Part shown: positions 1-8,706 of the stretch, in pieces | Numbering within the stretch: position 1 is the stretch's first letter | Layout: each line of letters opens with the position of its first letter | Assembly: GCF_028693495.1 (NCBI RefSeq) | Contig: NZ_JAQUVG010000020.1 | Coordinates: forward strand, 1 to 38,909 | Length of the DNA: 38,909 nt | Source: Zoogloea sp. | Lineage (GTDB): Bacteria > Pseudomonadota > Gammaproteobacteria > Burkholderiales > Rhodocyclaceae | Reading direction: 5' to 3' | The notes under the pieces: model-generated | Told to the model about the DNA's origin: nothing | The model's database searches: none | What the model saw: the letters and a program-made list of their open reading frames with translations, nothing else | Program-made: the position numbers and the translations under genes

Positions 1-585
1 ACCTACAAAATTGTCAAGGAAAAAATTCCTGAAGGCAAAACCACCTGTTCCCTGTGTTCGCGCCTGCGTCGCGGCATTATTTACCGCACTGCAAAAGAGC
101 TGGGTGCGACCAAGATTGCCCTCGGCCATCACCGGGATGACATGATCGAAACCTTATTTCTCAACATGTTCTTTGGCGGCAAGATGAAGTCCATGCCGCC
201 CAAGCTGGTTAGCGATGATGGCCATAACGTGGTCATCCGGCCGCTGGCTTATTGTGCCGAGAAGGATGTCGAGCGTTTCGCCAGAGGCATGGAGTATCCG
301 ATCATCCCCTGCAATCTCTGTGGCAGCCAGGAGAACGCCCAGCGCAAGCAGATCAAGGCGATGCTGCGGGATTGGGATAGCCGCTTTCCGGGGCGCATCA
401 ACTCCATTTCCAACGCCATGGCCAATGTCGTGCCGTCCCATCTGGCTGACAATGCCCTTTTTGATTTCCGGTCGGTGTCCCAGGCAAGCACCGTGGATCA
501 GGGAGACACCGTTTTCGACGCGCCTGAACTGCCCATGCCCTCCGTAGCTGCCGGGGCGATCCCCGTCGGGATCTGGAAAAGTTGA
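1..585 (+). CDS. ttcA: TtcA, tRNA 2-thiocytidine synthetase (5'-truncated by window)
   Basis: The frame is open from base 1, so the N-terminus, including the PP-loop ATP motif, lies outside the window; 194 residues are visible. TtcA thiolates cytidine-32 of certain tRNAs using ATP and an Fe-S cluster. Two CxxC pairs typical of the family are visible: CSLC at visible residues 16-19 and CNLC at about 104-107, the latter followed by GSQENAQRK. Between them is the conserved block [20 protein letters not shown]. The C-terminal tail after about residue 160 is low in conservation, as is usual. The gene ends 47 nt before the FHA-protein gene on the same strand. The family call is secure; only the 5' limit is unknown. 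Confidence 0.95.
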   Translation, partial: TYKIVKEKIPEGKTTCSLCSRLRRGIIYRTAKELGATKIALGHHRDDMIETLFLNMFFGGKMKSMPPKLVSDDGHNVVIRPLAYCAEKDVERFARGMEYPIIPCNLCGSQENAQRKQIKAMLRDWDSRFPGRINSISNAMANVVPSHLADNALFDFRSVSQASTVDQGDTVFDAPELPMPSVAAGAIPVGIWKS

Positions 586-632
586 GCTTTGCTTTTTCCG
601 TTTGAACGTCTCATCGGACCAGACCTGCCATC

Positions 633-1508
633 ATGACCGAGTCTTTCCGCCACCACGAACGCCCTCCCACGCCTTCCCTGCTTCACGCGGAAGTCAGTGG
701 AGGGATTGCCTTGGCGGTCAGGCTCGGAGAGGCAGAAGCGGGTTATGCGGTTGAGCGCTGCCTGAACCGCATGTCCCGCTGTGCGGAGGCGTATGCGGCG
801 GGACTTCTGGACGTGGACAAGGACGTGCTCGTGGCCCGTTTCCCGGATGCAGATGCTGCGCTGCTGGCCGCCCGGGAAATGAGGGAGCGGGTCCGTGCCC
901 TGCCTCCCATGAGCGGCATCAAGCTGGTGCTGCGGGCGGGTGTCGTGCTGGAAGCCGAGACAAAAAAAGGCTTGCAAAGCCCGGAAGCCCTCGCAGCCTG
1001 GCTGGTGTCCAGCCAGAATCCGGACAGCATTACGGTTTCCGAAGCCCTGAGCAAGGTCCTCTCGCCGTCGATGCAGCGCTTGCTCGCTCGTTTGGGGAGC
1101 GAAGGGCTGCCTTTTCCTGTTCTTGAACTGGGAGAGGCGCCACCGCCGACCCCTGTCGAGTTGCGGCATGAAGCCCTCCAGGTCCAGAAGCGTCTCCATG
1201 TCAGTTTCCGGGGTCAGGCCTGGACTGTCGATGCAGCCCACCCCACCCTGCTCGTCGGCCGCGAAACCGGTAACGACATCGTGATCGCTGACCAGCGGGT
1301 GTCCCGTCAGCACGCCCGCTTCGAGTTGCGGGGCGGGGTCTTCCGGCTGACCGATTCGAGCACCAACGGCACCTTCCTGCTTGAGGAGGGAAATTCCGAG
1401 CAGTGCATCAGGCGGGAGGACTGCGTGCTCGGTGAGAAAGGCCACATCGGTTGCGGCTTTTCTCCCGCGGACAACATTTCAGAGGCTGTTGCTTTTGCGC
1501 TGGATTGA
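633..1508 (+). CDS. Cyclase-homology-like plus C-terminal FHA domain protein
   Basis: This is a 291-residue soluble protein. Residues about 205-280 form a clear FHA phosphothreonine-binding domain: VGRETGNDIVIAD, then VSRQHARFEL, then DSSTNGTFL, which carry the conserved Gly-Arg, Ser-Arg-x-His and Ser-x-Asn-Gly positions. Residues about 20-165 resemble the fold pattern of class III nucleotide cyclase domains (a DKDVLVARFPDADAALLAA stretch, then a GIKLVLRAGVV stretch), but I see no metal-binding Asp pair in the right setting, so it is probably a non-catalytic sensor or scaffold. The likely role is reading Ser/Thr phosphorylation; no kinase is encoded nearby. There is no strong ribosome binding site ahead of the ATG. 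The FHA call is firm, the cyclase-like call is inference. Confidence 0.85.
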   Translation: MTESFRHHERPPTPSLLHAEVSGGIALAVRLGEAEAGYAVERCLNRMSRCAEAYAAGLLDVDKDVLVARFPDADAALLAAREMRERVRALPPMSGIKLVLRAGVVLEAETKKGLQSPEALAAWLVSSQNPDSITVSEALSKVLSPSMQRLLARLGSEGLPFPVLELGEAPPPTPVELRHEALQVQKRLHVSFRGQAWTVDAAHPTLLVGRETGNDIVIADQRVSRQHARFELRGGVFRLTDSSTNGTFLLEEGNSEQCIRREDCVLGEKGHIGCGFSPADNISEAVAFALD

Positions 1509-1531
1509 TGCACCCGCCGGCAGGCCTCCCC

Positions 1532-1565
1532 CGGCACAGGGGGCACAGTGGCGCCCCCTGTGCCG
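1532..1565. terminator. Perfect 13-bp inverted repeat between convergent genes
   Basis: The arms CGGCACAGGGGGC (1532-1544) and GCCCCCTGTGCCG (1553-1565) are perfectly complementary around an 8-nt loop. The site lies 24 nt after the FHA gene stop and 18 nt after the psiF stop, so it could end transcription from both sides. Neither strand has a U-tract, so it is not a textbook intrinsic terminator; it may act as an RNA-stabilising 3' hairpin or with Rho. Confidence 0.55.
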
Positions 1566-1582
1566 AGGTCGCGGGGCCAGGC

Positions 1583-1873
1583 TCAGTTTTTCAGGCAGTC
1601 ACTCATGAACGCCTTGCGCTCATCGCCCTTGAGTGCCTTGGCGCCAGCGTCCTTGTTACAGGCTTTCATCTTGTCCTGTTGGGTCGGTTTGGCTGGTTTG
1701 GCTGACAGGCAGCCTTTCATGAAGGTCTTGCGCTCCTCACCCTTGAGTTCCTTTTCGGCGGCTTCGGTATTGCATTCCTTCATCTTGTTCTGCTGGGCCG
1801 TCGCAGCCAAGGCGCTGGGGGCCAGGCTGGTGGCGAACAGGGACACGGCTACGCTCAGGATCAGCTTTTTCAT
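1583..1873 (-). CDS. psiF: PsiF-family small periplasmic protein (two PsiF repeats)
   Basis: This 96-residue protein has a Sec signal peptide ending near residue 23 (ALA followed by ATAQQNKM). Two copies of the PsiF repeat follow, QQNKMKECNTEA...KGEERKTFMKGCL and QQDKMKACNKDA...KGDERKAFMSDCL, separated by a short Ala-Lys-Pro linker. Each has two Cys about 24 residues apart, which probably form a disulfide. PsiF was named as a phosphate-starvation-inducible protein in E. coli; its biochemical role is not known. AAGGAG lies 8 nt ahead of the ATG. I see no clear Pho box upstream, so phosphate control is not shown here. It follows hprK on the same strand after a 120-nt gap and is probably a separate unit. 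Confidence 0.85.
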   Translation of the reverse strand: MKKLILSVAVSLFATSLAPSALAATAQQNKMKECNTEAAEKELKGEERKTFMKGCLSAKPAKPTQQDKMKACNKDAGAKALKGDERKAFMSDCLKN

Positions 1874-1993
1874 GAAGACACTCCTTCTGTGTGGACGATG
1901 ATACGGCTCTGCGACGACAACGGCTTCATCATAACGTGAGCGCGCCCGGGGGGTGGGAAGGGGTAGGAAAAGTACCCCATCCGCATCCGGAGC

Positions 1994-2932
1994 TCAGAAC
2001 TGGCTGTCTTCCATTGCCCGGCGCTGGCGATCGACGAACTCCTGGGTGGAGTCGATTCCCCTCAGCAGTAGGATTGTGGAGCGCACGGCGGCCTCGAGCA
2101 GGACGGCCAGGTTGCGGCCGGCGGCCACGGGCAGCACGACCCGCCTTAGCGGAACGCCGAGAATCAGCTGCTGCTCTCCCTCCAGGGTGAGGCGCAAGGG
2201 GTCTTCCTGGCCAGGCTGGCGACGCTGCAGGTGCACCACCAGCTTGAGTTTCATTTTCCGCCGGCAGGCGGTTTCGCCAAAGATGGTCCGGATGTTCAGG
2301 ATGCCCAGCCCGCGCACTTCGATCATGTCCTGCAGAAGTTCGGGACAACGGCCTTCCAGTACGCTTGGAGCAATCCGGGAGAACTCGACGATATCGTCTG
2401 CGACCAGACCATGACCGCGCGAGATCAGTTCAAGAGCCAGTTCAGACTTGCCTGCGCCCGAATCTCCAGTAATGAAAACGCCCAAGCCCAGCACATCCAT
2501 CAGCACGCCGTGGAGGGCCATCCGCTCGGCCAGCTGACGCGACAGGTAGCTGCGCAGGTGATCAATGATGTTGGCCGAGGGGAGCGGACTGGCAAACAGG
2601 GCGATGTCGTGATTGGCACACAGGGTGCGGATCATCGACGGGATGTCTTCATCATCCCCAACGATCAGGGCAGGGGGTGAGTAGGAGAGGATCTCCCGCA
2701 CGTGATAGGTGACCTTCTCCCGGGTCTGCCGCCGGGCCCAGGCCATCTCCGAGCTGCCGAGGATCTGGAGGCGGTCAGGGTGGATCAGGTTGAGGTGTCC
2801 CACCATGTCGGCGGGCCAGATGCGGTCCTCAGAGACCGAGATGCGGGTGTCTAGGCTGCCGCAGATATGCCGCAGCCGGAGGCGTTCGAGATTGTCGTCA
2901 AACAGCCGGGCTACGTTGATCTGACGCATCAT
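1994..2932 (-). CDS. hprK: HPr kinase/phosphorylase HprK
   Basis: HprK phosphorylates and dephosphorylates a serine of the PTS carrier HPr/NPr and belongs to the incomplete PTS of many proteobacteria. The Walker A motif GDSGAGKSELALEL falls at about residues 146-159, preceded by the catalytic-region MALHGVLMDVLGLGVFITG; further on come DDIVEF and the signature IEVRGLGILNIRTIFGE. I chose the ATG at 2932 because GGGGC lies just upstream and the encoded MMRQINVARLF matches the family N-terminus; an in-frame ATG at 2974 would add 14 unlikely residues. With this start the gene overlaps the 3' end of ptsN by 35 nt. It is the last gene of the recA-to-hprK run. No rapZ follows, although rapZ is the frequent neighbour. 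Confidence 0.93.
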   Translation of the reverse strand: MMRQINVARLFDDNLERLRLRHICGSLDTRISVSEDRIWPADMVGHLNLIHPDRLQILGSSEMAWARRQTREKVTYHVREILSYSPPALIVGDDEDIPSMIRTLCANHDIALFASPLPSANIIDHLRSYLSRQLAERMALHGVLMDVLGLGVFITGDSGAGKSELALELISRGHGLVADDIVEFSRIAPSVLEGRCPELLQDMIEVRGLGILNIRTIFGETACRRKMKLKLVVHLQRRQPGQEDPLRLTLEGEQQLILGVPLRRVVLPVAAGRNLAVLLEAAVRSTILLLRGIDSTQEFVDRQRRAMEDSQF

Positions 2933-3386
2933 CGCTGCCCCAGTTGGCAAAGAGGGCGTGCACGGTTGCTGCATCCGGTGCGCTCATCAACTGCTCCCGG
3001 AAGCTCCTGTCGCTGAACATCTGGGCAAGTTCGGACAGCAGCTGAAGATGATGTTCGTTGGCCTGTTCCGGTACCAGCAGGATGAACAGCATTGAGACTG
3101 GACGACCATCGGGTGCATCGAAGGGAACCGGTTCGGCCAGCCGGATGAAGGCACCGAGGGCATCCTTGAGGCTTTTGATGCGACCGTGGGGAATCGCGAT
3201 GCTCTGGCCCAGACCGGTGGAGCCAAGCTTTTCCCGGGCAAACAGGCTGTCGAAGACGATGCTGCGCGCGATGCCGTGATTATTCTCGAACAGCAGGCCG
3301 GCTTGCTCGAAAGCGCGTTTCTTGCTGCTCGCCTCGAGGCCGACGACCACGTTGGCCAGCGGCAATAGTTTGGCGATGAGATTCAT
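2898..3386 (-). CDS. ptsN: PTS IIA-Ntr protein PtsN
   Basis: This is the nitrogen-related EIIA of the PTS-Ntr, a cytoplasmic phosphocarrier that takes phosphate from NPr and regulates potassium uptake and other targets. The active-site histidine is in IAIPHGRI at residue 67 from the chosen start. The protein is 162 residues, normal for the family. I chose the ATG at 3386 because AGGAGA lies 8 nt upstream and the protein then starts MNLIAKLLP; an in-frame ATG at 3404 adds six residues without a ribosome binding site. It lies between hpf and hprK in the order rpoN-hpf-ptsN known in many proteobacteria. A TATAAT hexamer sits about 100 nt upstream, so it may also have its own promoter. Confidence 0.95.
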   Translation of the reverse strand: MNLIAKLLPLANVVVGLEASSKKRAFEQAGLLFENNHGIARSIVFDSLFAREKLGSTGLGQSIAIPHGRIKSLKDALGAFIRLAEPVPFDAPDGRPVSMLFILLVPEQANEHHLQLLSELAQMFSDRSFREQLMSAPDAATVHALFANWGSDDASDQRSPAV

Positions 3387-3488
3387 GGGTGGACTCTCCT
3401 GCATACGCGGGGCGACACAGGTTTCCGGTGAGATGATCGGGAGAAAACCGGGGGCATGGCCGCCGGGCCGTTGTGTCAGTTGGGGCGC

Positions 3489-3494
3489 ATTATA
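3489..3494 (-). promoter_or_regulatory. Candidate -10 element ahead of ptsN
   Basis: A perfect TATAAT (minus strand) stands in the 153-nt hpf-ptsN gap. TG lies one base further upstream than the extended -10 position. No good -35 hexamer is found at 16-18 nt. Perfect -10 matches are rare in such GC-rich DNA, which is the main support for an internal promoter for ptsN-hprK. Confidence 0.35.
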
Positions 3495-3539
3495 GCCACA
3501 ACGGTCCCGGGGGAACGCGCTATTACTGGATGATGAGGA

Positions 3540-3863
3540 TCAGGATTCGGCGAGGTGCTGCTTCAGGGAGTCATGGCCGTGGTCGCTGATCTTGTCCTTA
3601 TACTTCAGGACCTGACGATCGAGTTTGTCGGTCAGGGCGTCGATGGCCGCGTACATGTCGGCATCTTCTGCTTCAACATGGATGTCCTTGCCGCGCACGT
3701 GCACGGTGACTTCAGCCTTCTGACGCAGCTTTTCCACCGAGAGGATCACGCCGACGCTGGTGACGTTGTCGAAATGACGGATCACGCGATCAAGCTTGGA
3801 GGAAACGTACTCGCGGATGGCCGGCGTAACTTCGACGTGATGCCCCGTGATGTTGAGGTTCAT
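3540..3863 (-). CDS. hpf: Short-form ribosome hibernation promoting factor Hpf
   Basis: This 107-residue member of the sigma-54 modulation / S30AE family binds the decoding region of idle ribosomes and helps form 100S dimers in stationary phase. It begins MNLNITGHHVEVTPAIREYV and continues through the family core KLDRVIRHFDNVTSVGVILSV and the basic AEVTVHVRGKDIHVEAE segment. It lacks the C-terminal dimerisation domain of long HPF. AAAGGTAAG precedes the ATG at 3863; the open frame runs 41 codons further upstream into rpoN, but that part is rpoN shadow. It is 16 nt downstream of rpoN and is probably co-transcribed with it. Confidence 0.95.
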   Translation of the reverse strand: MNLNITGHHVEVTPAIREYVSSKLDRVIRHFDNVTSVGVILSVEKLRQKAEVTVHVRGKDIHVEAEDADMYAAIDALTDKLDRQVLKYKDKISDHGHDSLKQHLAES

Positions 3864-3879
3864 GATTCTTACCTTTCTG

Positions 3880-5325
3880 TCAGATGGATTTGCGCAGACT
3901 GACCGGCGGGATGTCGAGGGACTCGCGGTATTTTGCAATGGTCCGTCGAGCCACGACGATTCCCTGCTGGCCCAACAACTCGGCAATCTTGGCGTCGGAC
4001 AAGGGTTTCTTCTTGTCTTCTGCTCCTACAAGCTGGCGAATCAGCGCCCGAATCGCCGTTGAGGAAGCAGCCCCACCAGTGTCGGTGGCAACGTGACTGC
4101 CGAAAAAATATTTGAACTCAAAAATGCCTCGCGGCGTAGCCATGTACTTTTGGGTGGTTACCCGCGAAACCGTGGATTCGTGTAGATCCAGTTGTTCTGC
4201 GATCTCCCGCAGGGTGAGCGGGCGCATTGCCACATCGCCATAATCGAAGAACTGGCGCTGCCGGTCAACGATCGCTTGCGAAACCCGCTGGATGGTGTCG
4301 AAGCGCTGCTGAACGTTTTTGATCAGCCAGCGGGCTTCCTGCAGGTGACTCGACAGGGAGCCGCTGGCACCCCGGTTGTCACGGAGGATCTGGGCATAGA
4401 GGTTGTTGATGCGCAGACGGGGCATGGCATCGGGGTTGAGGTTGACCACCCAGTGACCACGCAGCTTGCGCACCACCACGTCGGGAACCACGTAGCGGGT
4501 GTCCGCCTGGGAGAACTGGGCTCCCGGCCGGGGGTTGAGGCTGAGGATCAGCGCGTGGGCTTCCCGCAGGGCATCATCGTTGCAGCGCAGGGCCCGCTTG
4601 ATCTTGACGAAATCCCGGGCAGCCAGCAGCTCCAGGTGCTCGGCAACGATGGCCAGGGCCAGCTGGCGCGCCTCGCCGGGGGGCAGCGTGCGCAGTTGCA
4701 GGCCCAGGCACTGGGACACGCTGGTGGCCCCGATGCCGGCGGGATCCAGGCTCTGGATCTGACACAGGGCAATATTGAGGTCGTCGATCTCGAACTCGAG
4801 CTCGGCAGGCAGCAGGGGCAGGAGATCTTCGAGATCCTGGGTCAGGTAGCCGTCGTCATCCAGGGCTTCGATGAGAAAGCGCACCAGTGCCCGATCCCGG
4901 TCAGACAGGGGGGTCAGGGCCACCTGGGCATCCAGATGGTCACGCAGGGACGGCACTGCGGCCTGGAATTCCTGGAAGTCAGCGTCATCGTCGTCGTCCC
5001 GCTGTCCGTTGCCGCTGCCTGCAGTCATCCATTCGCCGGCTTCACCGCCATTGTCGAAATTCTGGTCAGCCTCGCGAGCCTGCTCCTGTTCCCGCTCCTG
5101 GGCGGCCTCACTGCCGGCGGGAGCCACCGGGCCGGGCGCCTCTACCCGACTGGAGCCCATGTCGCCTTCCGGCTCATCCCGTTCGAGCATCGGATTCTCG
5201 AGAAGGATTTTCTCGATTTCCTGATTGAGCTCAAGGGTGGACAGCTGGAGCAGCTTGATGGACTGCTGCAGCTGGGGCGTCAGCGCGAGGTGCTGGGAGA
5301 GCTTGAGCTGGAGGCTGGGCTTCAT
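3880..5325 (-). CDS. rpoN: RNA polymerase sigma-54 factor RpoN
   Basis: RpoN directs RNA polymerase to -24/-12 promoters that need an AAA+ activator. Region I is the glutamine-rich start MKPSLQLKLSQHLALTPQLQQSIKLLQLS. An acidic region II follows (about residues 55-110, including QRDDDDDADFQE), then the core-binding domain. The RpoN box ARRTIAKYRE that reads the -24 element is at residues 459-468, and a helix-turn-helix-like LREIAEQLDLHESTVSRVT is near 360-380. The length of 481 residues is normal. It starts 15 nt after lptB and is followed closely by hpf and ptsN, the classical rpoN neighbourhood. Confidence 0.97.
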   Translation of the reverse strand: MKPSLQLKLSQHLALTPQLQQSIKLLQLSTLELNQEIEKILLENPMLERDEPEGDMGSSRVEAPGPVAPAGSEAAQEREQEQAREADQNFDNGGEAGEWMTAGSGNGQRDDDDDADFQEFQAAVPSLRDHLDAQVALTPLSDRDRALVRFLIEALDDDGYLTQDLEDLLPLLPAELEFEIDDLNIALCQIQSLDPAGIGATSVSQCLGLQLRTLPPGEARQLALAIVAEHLELLAARDFVKIKRALRCNDDALREAHALILSLNPRPGAQFSQADTRYVVPDVVVRKLRGHWVVNLNPDAMPRLRINNLYAQILRDNRGASGSLSSHLQEARWLIKNVQQRFDTIQRVSQAIVDRQRQFFDYGDVAMRPLTLREIAEQLDLHESTVSRVTTQKYMATPRGIFEFKYFFGSHVATDTGGAASSTAIRALIRQLVGAEDKKKPLSDAKIAELLGQQGIVVARRTIAKYRESLDIPPVSLRKSI

Positions 5326-5340
5326 GAGACGGGAAGGGGC

Positions 5341-6063
5341 TCAGAGCCGGAAGTGCTCACCCAGGTAAACCTGGCGAACCTGCTCGTTGTGGACGATCTC
5401 GTCGGGTCGGCCGCTGGCCAGGACCTCGCCGGCATTGATGATGAAGGCCCGGTCACAGATGCCGAGGGTTTCCCGGACGTTGTGGTCGGTGATCAGTACG
5501 CCGATGCCCTTTTCTTTGAGGAAGCGGATGATCTTCTGGATGTCGATCACGGCAATCGGGTCCACACCGGCAAAGGGTTCGTCCAGCAGGATCAGCCGCG
5601 GGTCGGAGGCCAGCGCCCGGGCGATTTCACAGCGCCGGCGTTCGCCCCCGGACAGGGAAATGGCCGTACTGTCCCGGAGGTGTCCGATGCCGAGCTCGGC
5701 CAGGAGCTCATCGAGGCGGGCGGCCACCTGGGCCTTGCTGAGGCTTTGCAGCTCGAGGACGGCCTGGATGTTCTCAGCCACCGTCAGCTTGCGGAAGACG
5801 CTCATTTCCTGGGGCAGGTAAGAGAGGCCCAGGCGGGCGCGCTGGTGAATGGGCTTGTGGGTCAGGATCTGCTCATCCAGGGTGATCTCCCCCCCGTCGG
5901 CGGTGACCAGGCCAACGATCATGTAGAAACAGGTGGTCTTGCCGGCCCCGTTGGGACCGAGCAAGCCGACCACCTCGCCACTGCCGATGTCGAATGAGAC
6001 ATCATGGACGACCGTGCGCGCCTTGTATTTTTTGCGCAGGTTGCTGACTTTAAGCAGGCTCAT
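5341..6063 (-). CDS. lptB: LPS export ABC transporter ATPase LptB
   Basis: LptB is the cytoplasmic ATPase of the LptB2FGC complex that pulls lipopolysaccharide out of the inner membrane. Its 240 residues contain Walker [10 protein letters not shown] (36-44), the ABC signature LSGGE followed by [10 protein letters not shown] (137-150) and Walker B LILLDEP (157-163) with FAGVDP, all typical of LptB. The usual partners lptA and lptC are not upstream: the preceding gene is recX, whose 3' end overlaps the lptB start by 14 nt. rpoN follows 15 nt downstream as is common. Confidence 0.97.
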   Translation of the reverse strand: MSLLKVSNLRKKYKARTVVHDVSFDIGSGEVVGLLGPNGAGKTTCFYMIVGLVTADGGEITLDEQILTHKPIHQRARLGLSYLPQEMSVFRKLTVAENIQAVLELQSLSKAQVAARLDELLAELGIGHLRDSTAISLSGGERRRCEIARALASDPRLILLDEPFAGVDPIAVIDIQKIIRFLKEKGIGVLITDHNVRETLGICDRAFIINAGEVLASGRPDEIVHNEQVRQVYLGEHFRL

Positions 6064-6499
6064 CGCCGGGGTGTTCTTTCAGGACTCTACGTATGATTTC
6101 GGAAGAAAAGCCACGGCCTTGAAGGAATCGTGCCTGGCGCGCCCATTCTCTTGCTTCTGCAGGGGGAGTGGCGAATTTTCGTCGGCAAATTTCCCGGGCC
6201 CGGGTCAGTTCGTCCTTGCCTGTGTTGTCTCCGATAGCCTCACAGATCAGATCAGAGGCAATGCCTCGTCGGGACAGCTCCTGCTTGAGACGTGCCGTGC
6301 CGAAGCGGCTGGCCTTGGAACGCACATAGGCGTCGGCAAAGCGGGCGTCGGAAAGCAGGCCGAGTTCGACCAGTCGGTCGAGCTCGGCCTGGATTTCATC
6401 CGGCTCTCCCAGTCCATTCAGCTTGCGCGCGAGCTCTCCGCGGGAGTGCTCGCGCTGGGCGAGGCAGCGCAGGGCTTTGTCATGAAGGCTGGGGGGCAT
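6050..6499 (-). CDS. recX: RecA regulator RecX
   Basis: RecX caps and disassembles RecA filaments and inhibits RecA activities. This 149-residue protein shows three-helix repeats typical of the family: [19 protein letters not shown] near the N-terminus, [35 protein letters not shown] in the middle, and [33 protein letters not shown] at the end. It begins 30 nt after recA and so is likely on the same SOS-controlled transcript. Its end overlaps lptB by 14 nt, which couples it to an otherwise unrelated envelope operon. Confidence 0.95.
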   Translation of the reverse strand: MPPSLHDKALRCLAQREHSRGELARKLNGLGEPDEIQAELDRLVELGLLSDARFADAYVRSKASRFGTARLKQELSRRGIASDLICEAIGDNTGKDELTRAREICRRKFATPPAEAREWARQARFLQGRGFSSEIIRRVLKEHPGDEPA

Positions 6500-6529
6500 G
6501 AGGGGCTGTGCGGAGGCGGTTGCGCTGGA

Positions 6530-7567
<1,038 letters not shown>

Positions 7568-7662
7568 CGTTATGATCCTTGTGAAAGGTTGAGGAGATTA
7601 TGGCACAGAGTTTGCGTGCAGGTGTTGGCGCAAGGTCAGGTATGACTTGTGCTTGCGTTTAA

Positions 7663-7678
7663 CTGTCATTTTATACAG
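7663..7678 (-). promoter_or_regulatory. LexA (SOS) box upstream of recA
   Basis: Read on the minus strand the site is CTGTATAAAATGACAG, a full CTGT-N8-ACAG palindrome within AACTG...CAGTT, very close to the E. coli LexA consensus. It lies 96 nt before the recA start codon in the 174-nt recA-pncC gap. A possible -35 element ATGACA falls inside the box, so LexA binding would block polymerase. This predicts SOS induction of recA-recX and possibly of readthrough into lptB-rpoN. Confidence 0.85.
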
Positions 7679-7741
7679 TTATCGCGTCAGGTCCAGTGCA
7701 ATTTGCCTGGGATTTTTCCCCCGCCTCCGGCGTGCTTCTCC

Positions 7742-8227
7742 TCAGGGATGGCGGCGCAGCAGCTCTTCCAGGGCAAACACCACGGCCTGGCGGCGGATCT
7801 CTTCCCGATCGCCATCGAAACGGCAGGTGGTCGTCTGGGGAGGTTCGCCGGTGCTGGCCCAGCCGAAGCACACGGTACCGACGGGTTTTTCCGGGGTGCC
7901 GCCGGTGGGGCCGGCGATGCCGGAGATGGACAGGGCGAGGTCGGCTTCTGACCGTTCGAGGGTACCTCGGGCCATTGCAGCCGTAGCAGCCTCGCTGACG
8001 GCCCCATGCCGGGCCAGGGTCATGGGTGAGACCCCGAGCAGGGCGCACTTGGCGTCGTTGGAGTAGGTGATGAAGCCGCAGTCAAACCAGGCAGAGCTGC
8101 CGGCGGTTGCCGTGACCACCTCGGCGACCCAGCCCCCGGTGCAGGATTCCGCGGTGGCCAGCCGCCAGCCGCGGGTTTTCAGATGCTCACCCACGCGCAG
8201 GGAAAGCTGTTCGAGTTGGGTGTCCAT
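7742..8227 (-). CDS. pncC: PncC, nicotinamide mononucleotide amidohydrolase (CinA C-terminal domain)
   Basis: PncC hydrolyses NMN to nicotinate mononucleotide and recycles by-product of NAD-dependent DNA ligase. The 161-residue protein is the stand-alone CinA C-terminal domain. The family signature ATAESCTGGWVAEVVTATAGSS carries the catalytic Ser (residue about 28), and VTYSN-like FITYSNDAKCALLGV, then the glycine-rich SISGIAGPTGGTPEKPVGTVCFG are conserved. Its ATG overlaps the pgpA stop by one base (TGATG), so translation is coupled. It is the last gene of the riboflavin-to-pncC chain. Confidence 0.93.
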   Translation of the reverse strand: MDTQLEQLSLRVGEHLKTRGWRLATAESCTGGWVAEVVTATAGSSAWFDCGFITYSNDAKCALLGVSPMTLARHGAVSEAATAAMARGTLERSEADLALSISGIAGPTGGTPEKPVGTVCFGWASTGEPPQTTTCRFDGDREEIRRQAVVFALEELLRRHP

Positions 8228-8706
8228 CAGCCGAAGATCCTTACCAGAATAGCCAGGGCCAGCAGGGTGTAGCCTGCCGCCAGCAGATCGTCAAGCATGA
8301 CTCCGAAGCCGCCGCGGGTGCGTTGATCCACCCAGCGGATGGGGTGCGGTTTGACGATGTCAAAGAAGCGGAACAGCACGAAGGCCACCGCCTGCCAGGC
8401 CAGCCCGGGGGGGGCCAGCCAGAGGACCAGCCAGATGGCGACGATTTCGTCCCAGACGATACTGCCGTGATCGGCGACGCCCAGGGCCCGGCCGGTCCGC
8501 TCGCAGGCCAGTATGCCGAACAGGAAGCAGGCTACCAGGAGGGCCGCGAACAGACCTTCGGACAGAGGCGCCCGCACGAAGGGGAAGAGTAGCCAGCCTG
8601 CCAGGGTGCCTGCCGTGCCGGGGCCCTTGGGCCAGAGGCCAGAGCCGAAGCCCAGGGCCACGAAGTGGGCCGGGTCGGACAGGAGAAAGCGGGGCGTGGG
8701 TTTCAT
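8227..8706 (-). CDS. pgpA: Phosphatidylglycerophosphatase A PgpA
   Basis: PgpA dephosphorylates phosphatidylglycerophosphate to phosphatidylglycerol in the inner membrane. The 159-residue protein has GSGLWPKGPGTAGTLAG near the N-terminus, the acidic active-site motif IVWDEIVAIWL in the middle and DDLLAAGYTLL at the C-terminus, with several hydrophobic segments between. The start at 8706 is chosen because it overlaps the thiL stop in the form ATGA and gives MKPTPRFLLSDPAHFVALG, the normal family beginning. An in-frame ATG at 8772 lies inside thiL and would add 22 unlikely residues. Confidence 0.93.
   Translation of the reverse strand: MKPTPRFLLSDPAHFVALGFGSGLWPKGPGTAGTLAGWLLFPFVRAPLSEGLFAALLVACFLFGILACERTGRALGVADHGSIVWDEIVAIWLVLWLAPPGLAWQAVAFVLFRFFDIVKPHPIRWVDQRTRGGFGVMLDDLLAAGYTLLALAILVRIFG

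Noticed and set aside
4192-5997. Open frame of 601 codons on the plus strand, opposite rpoN and lptB
   Set aside because: It is antisense to two certain genes, has shadow-like composition rich in Gly, Leu, Asp and Val, and no recognisable domains.
7690-7741. Short stem after pncC as terminator
   Set aside because: The CGCC-GGA-GGCG stem is only four base pairs and is followed by G and A, not T, in the direction of transcription.
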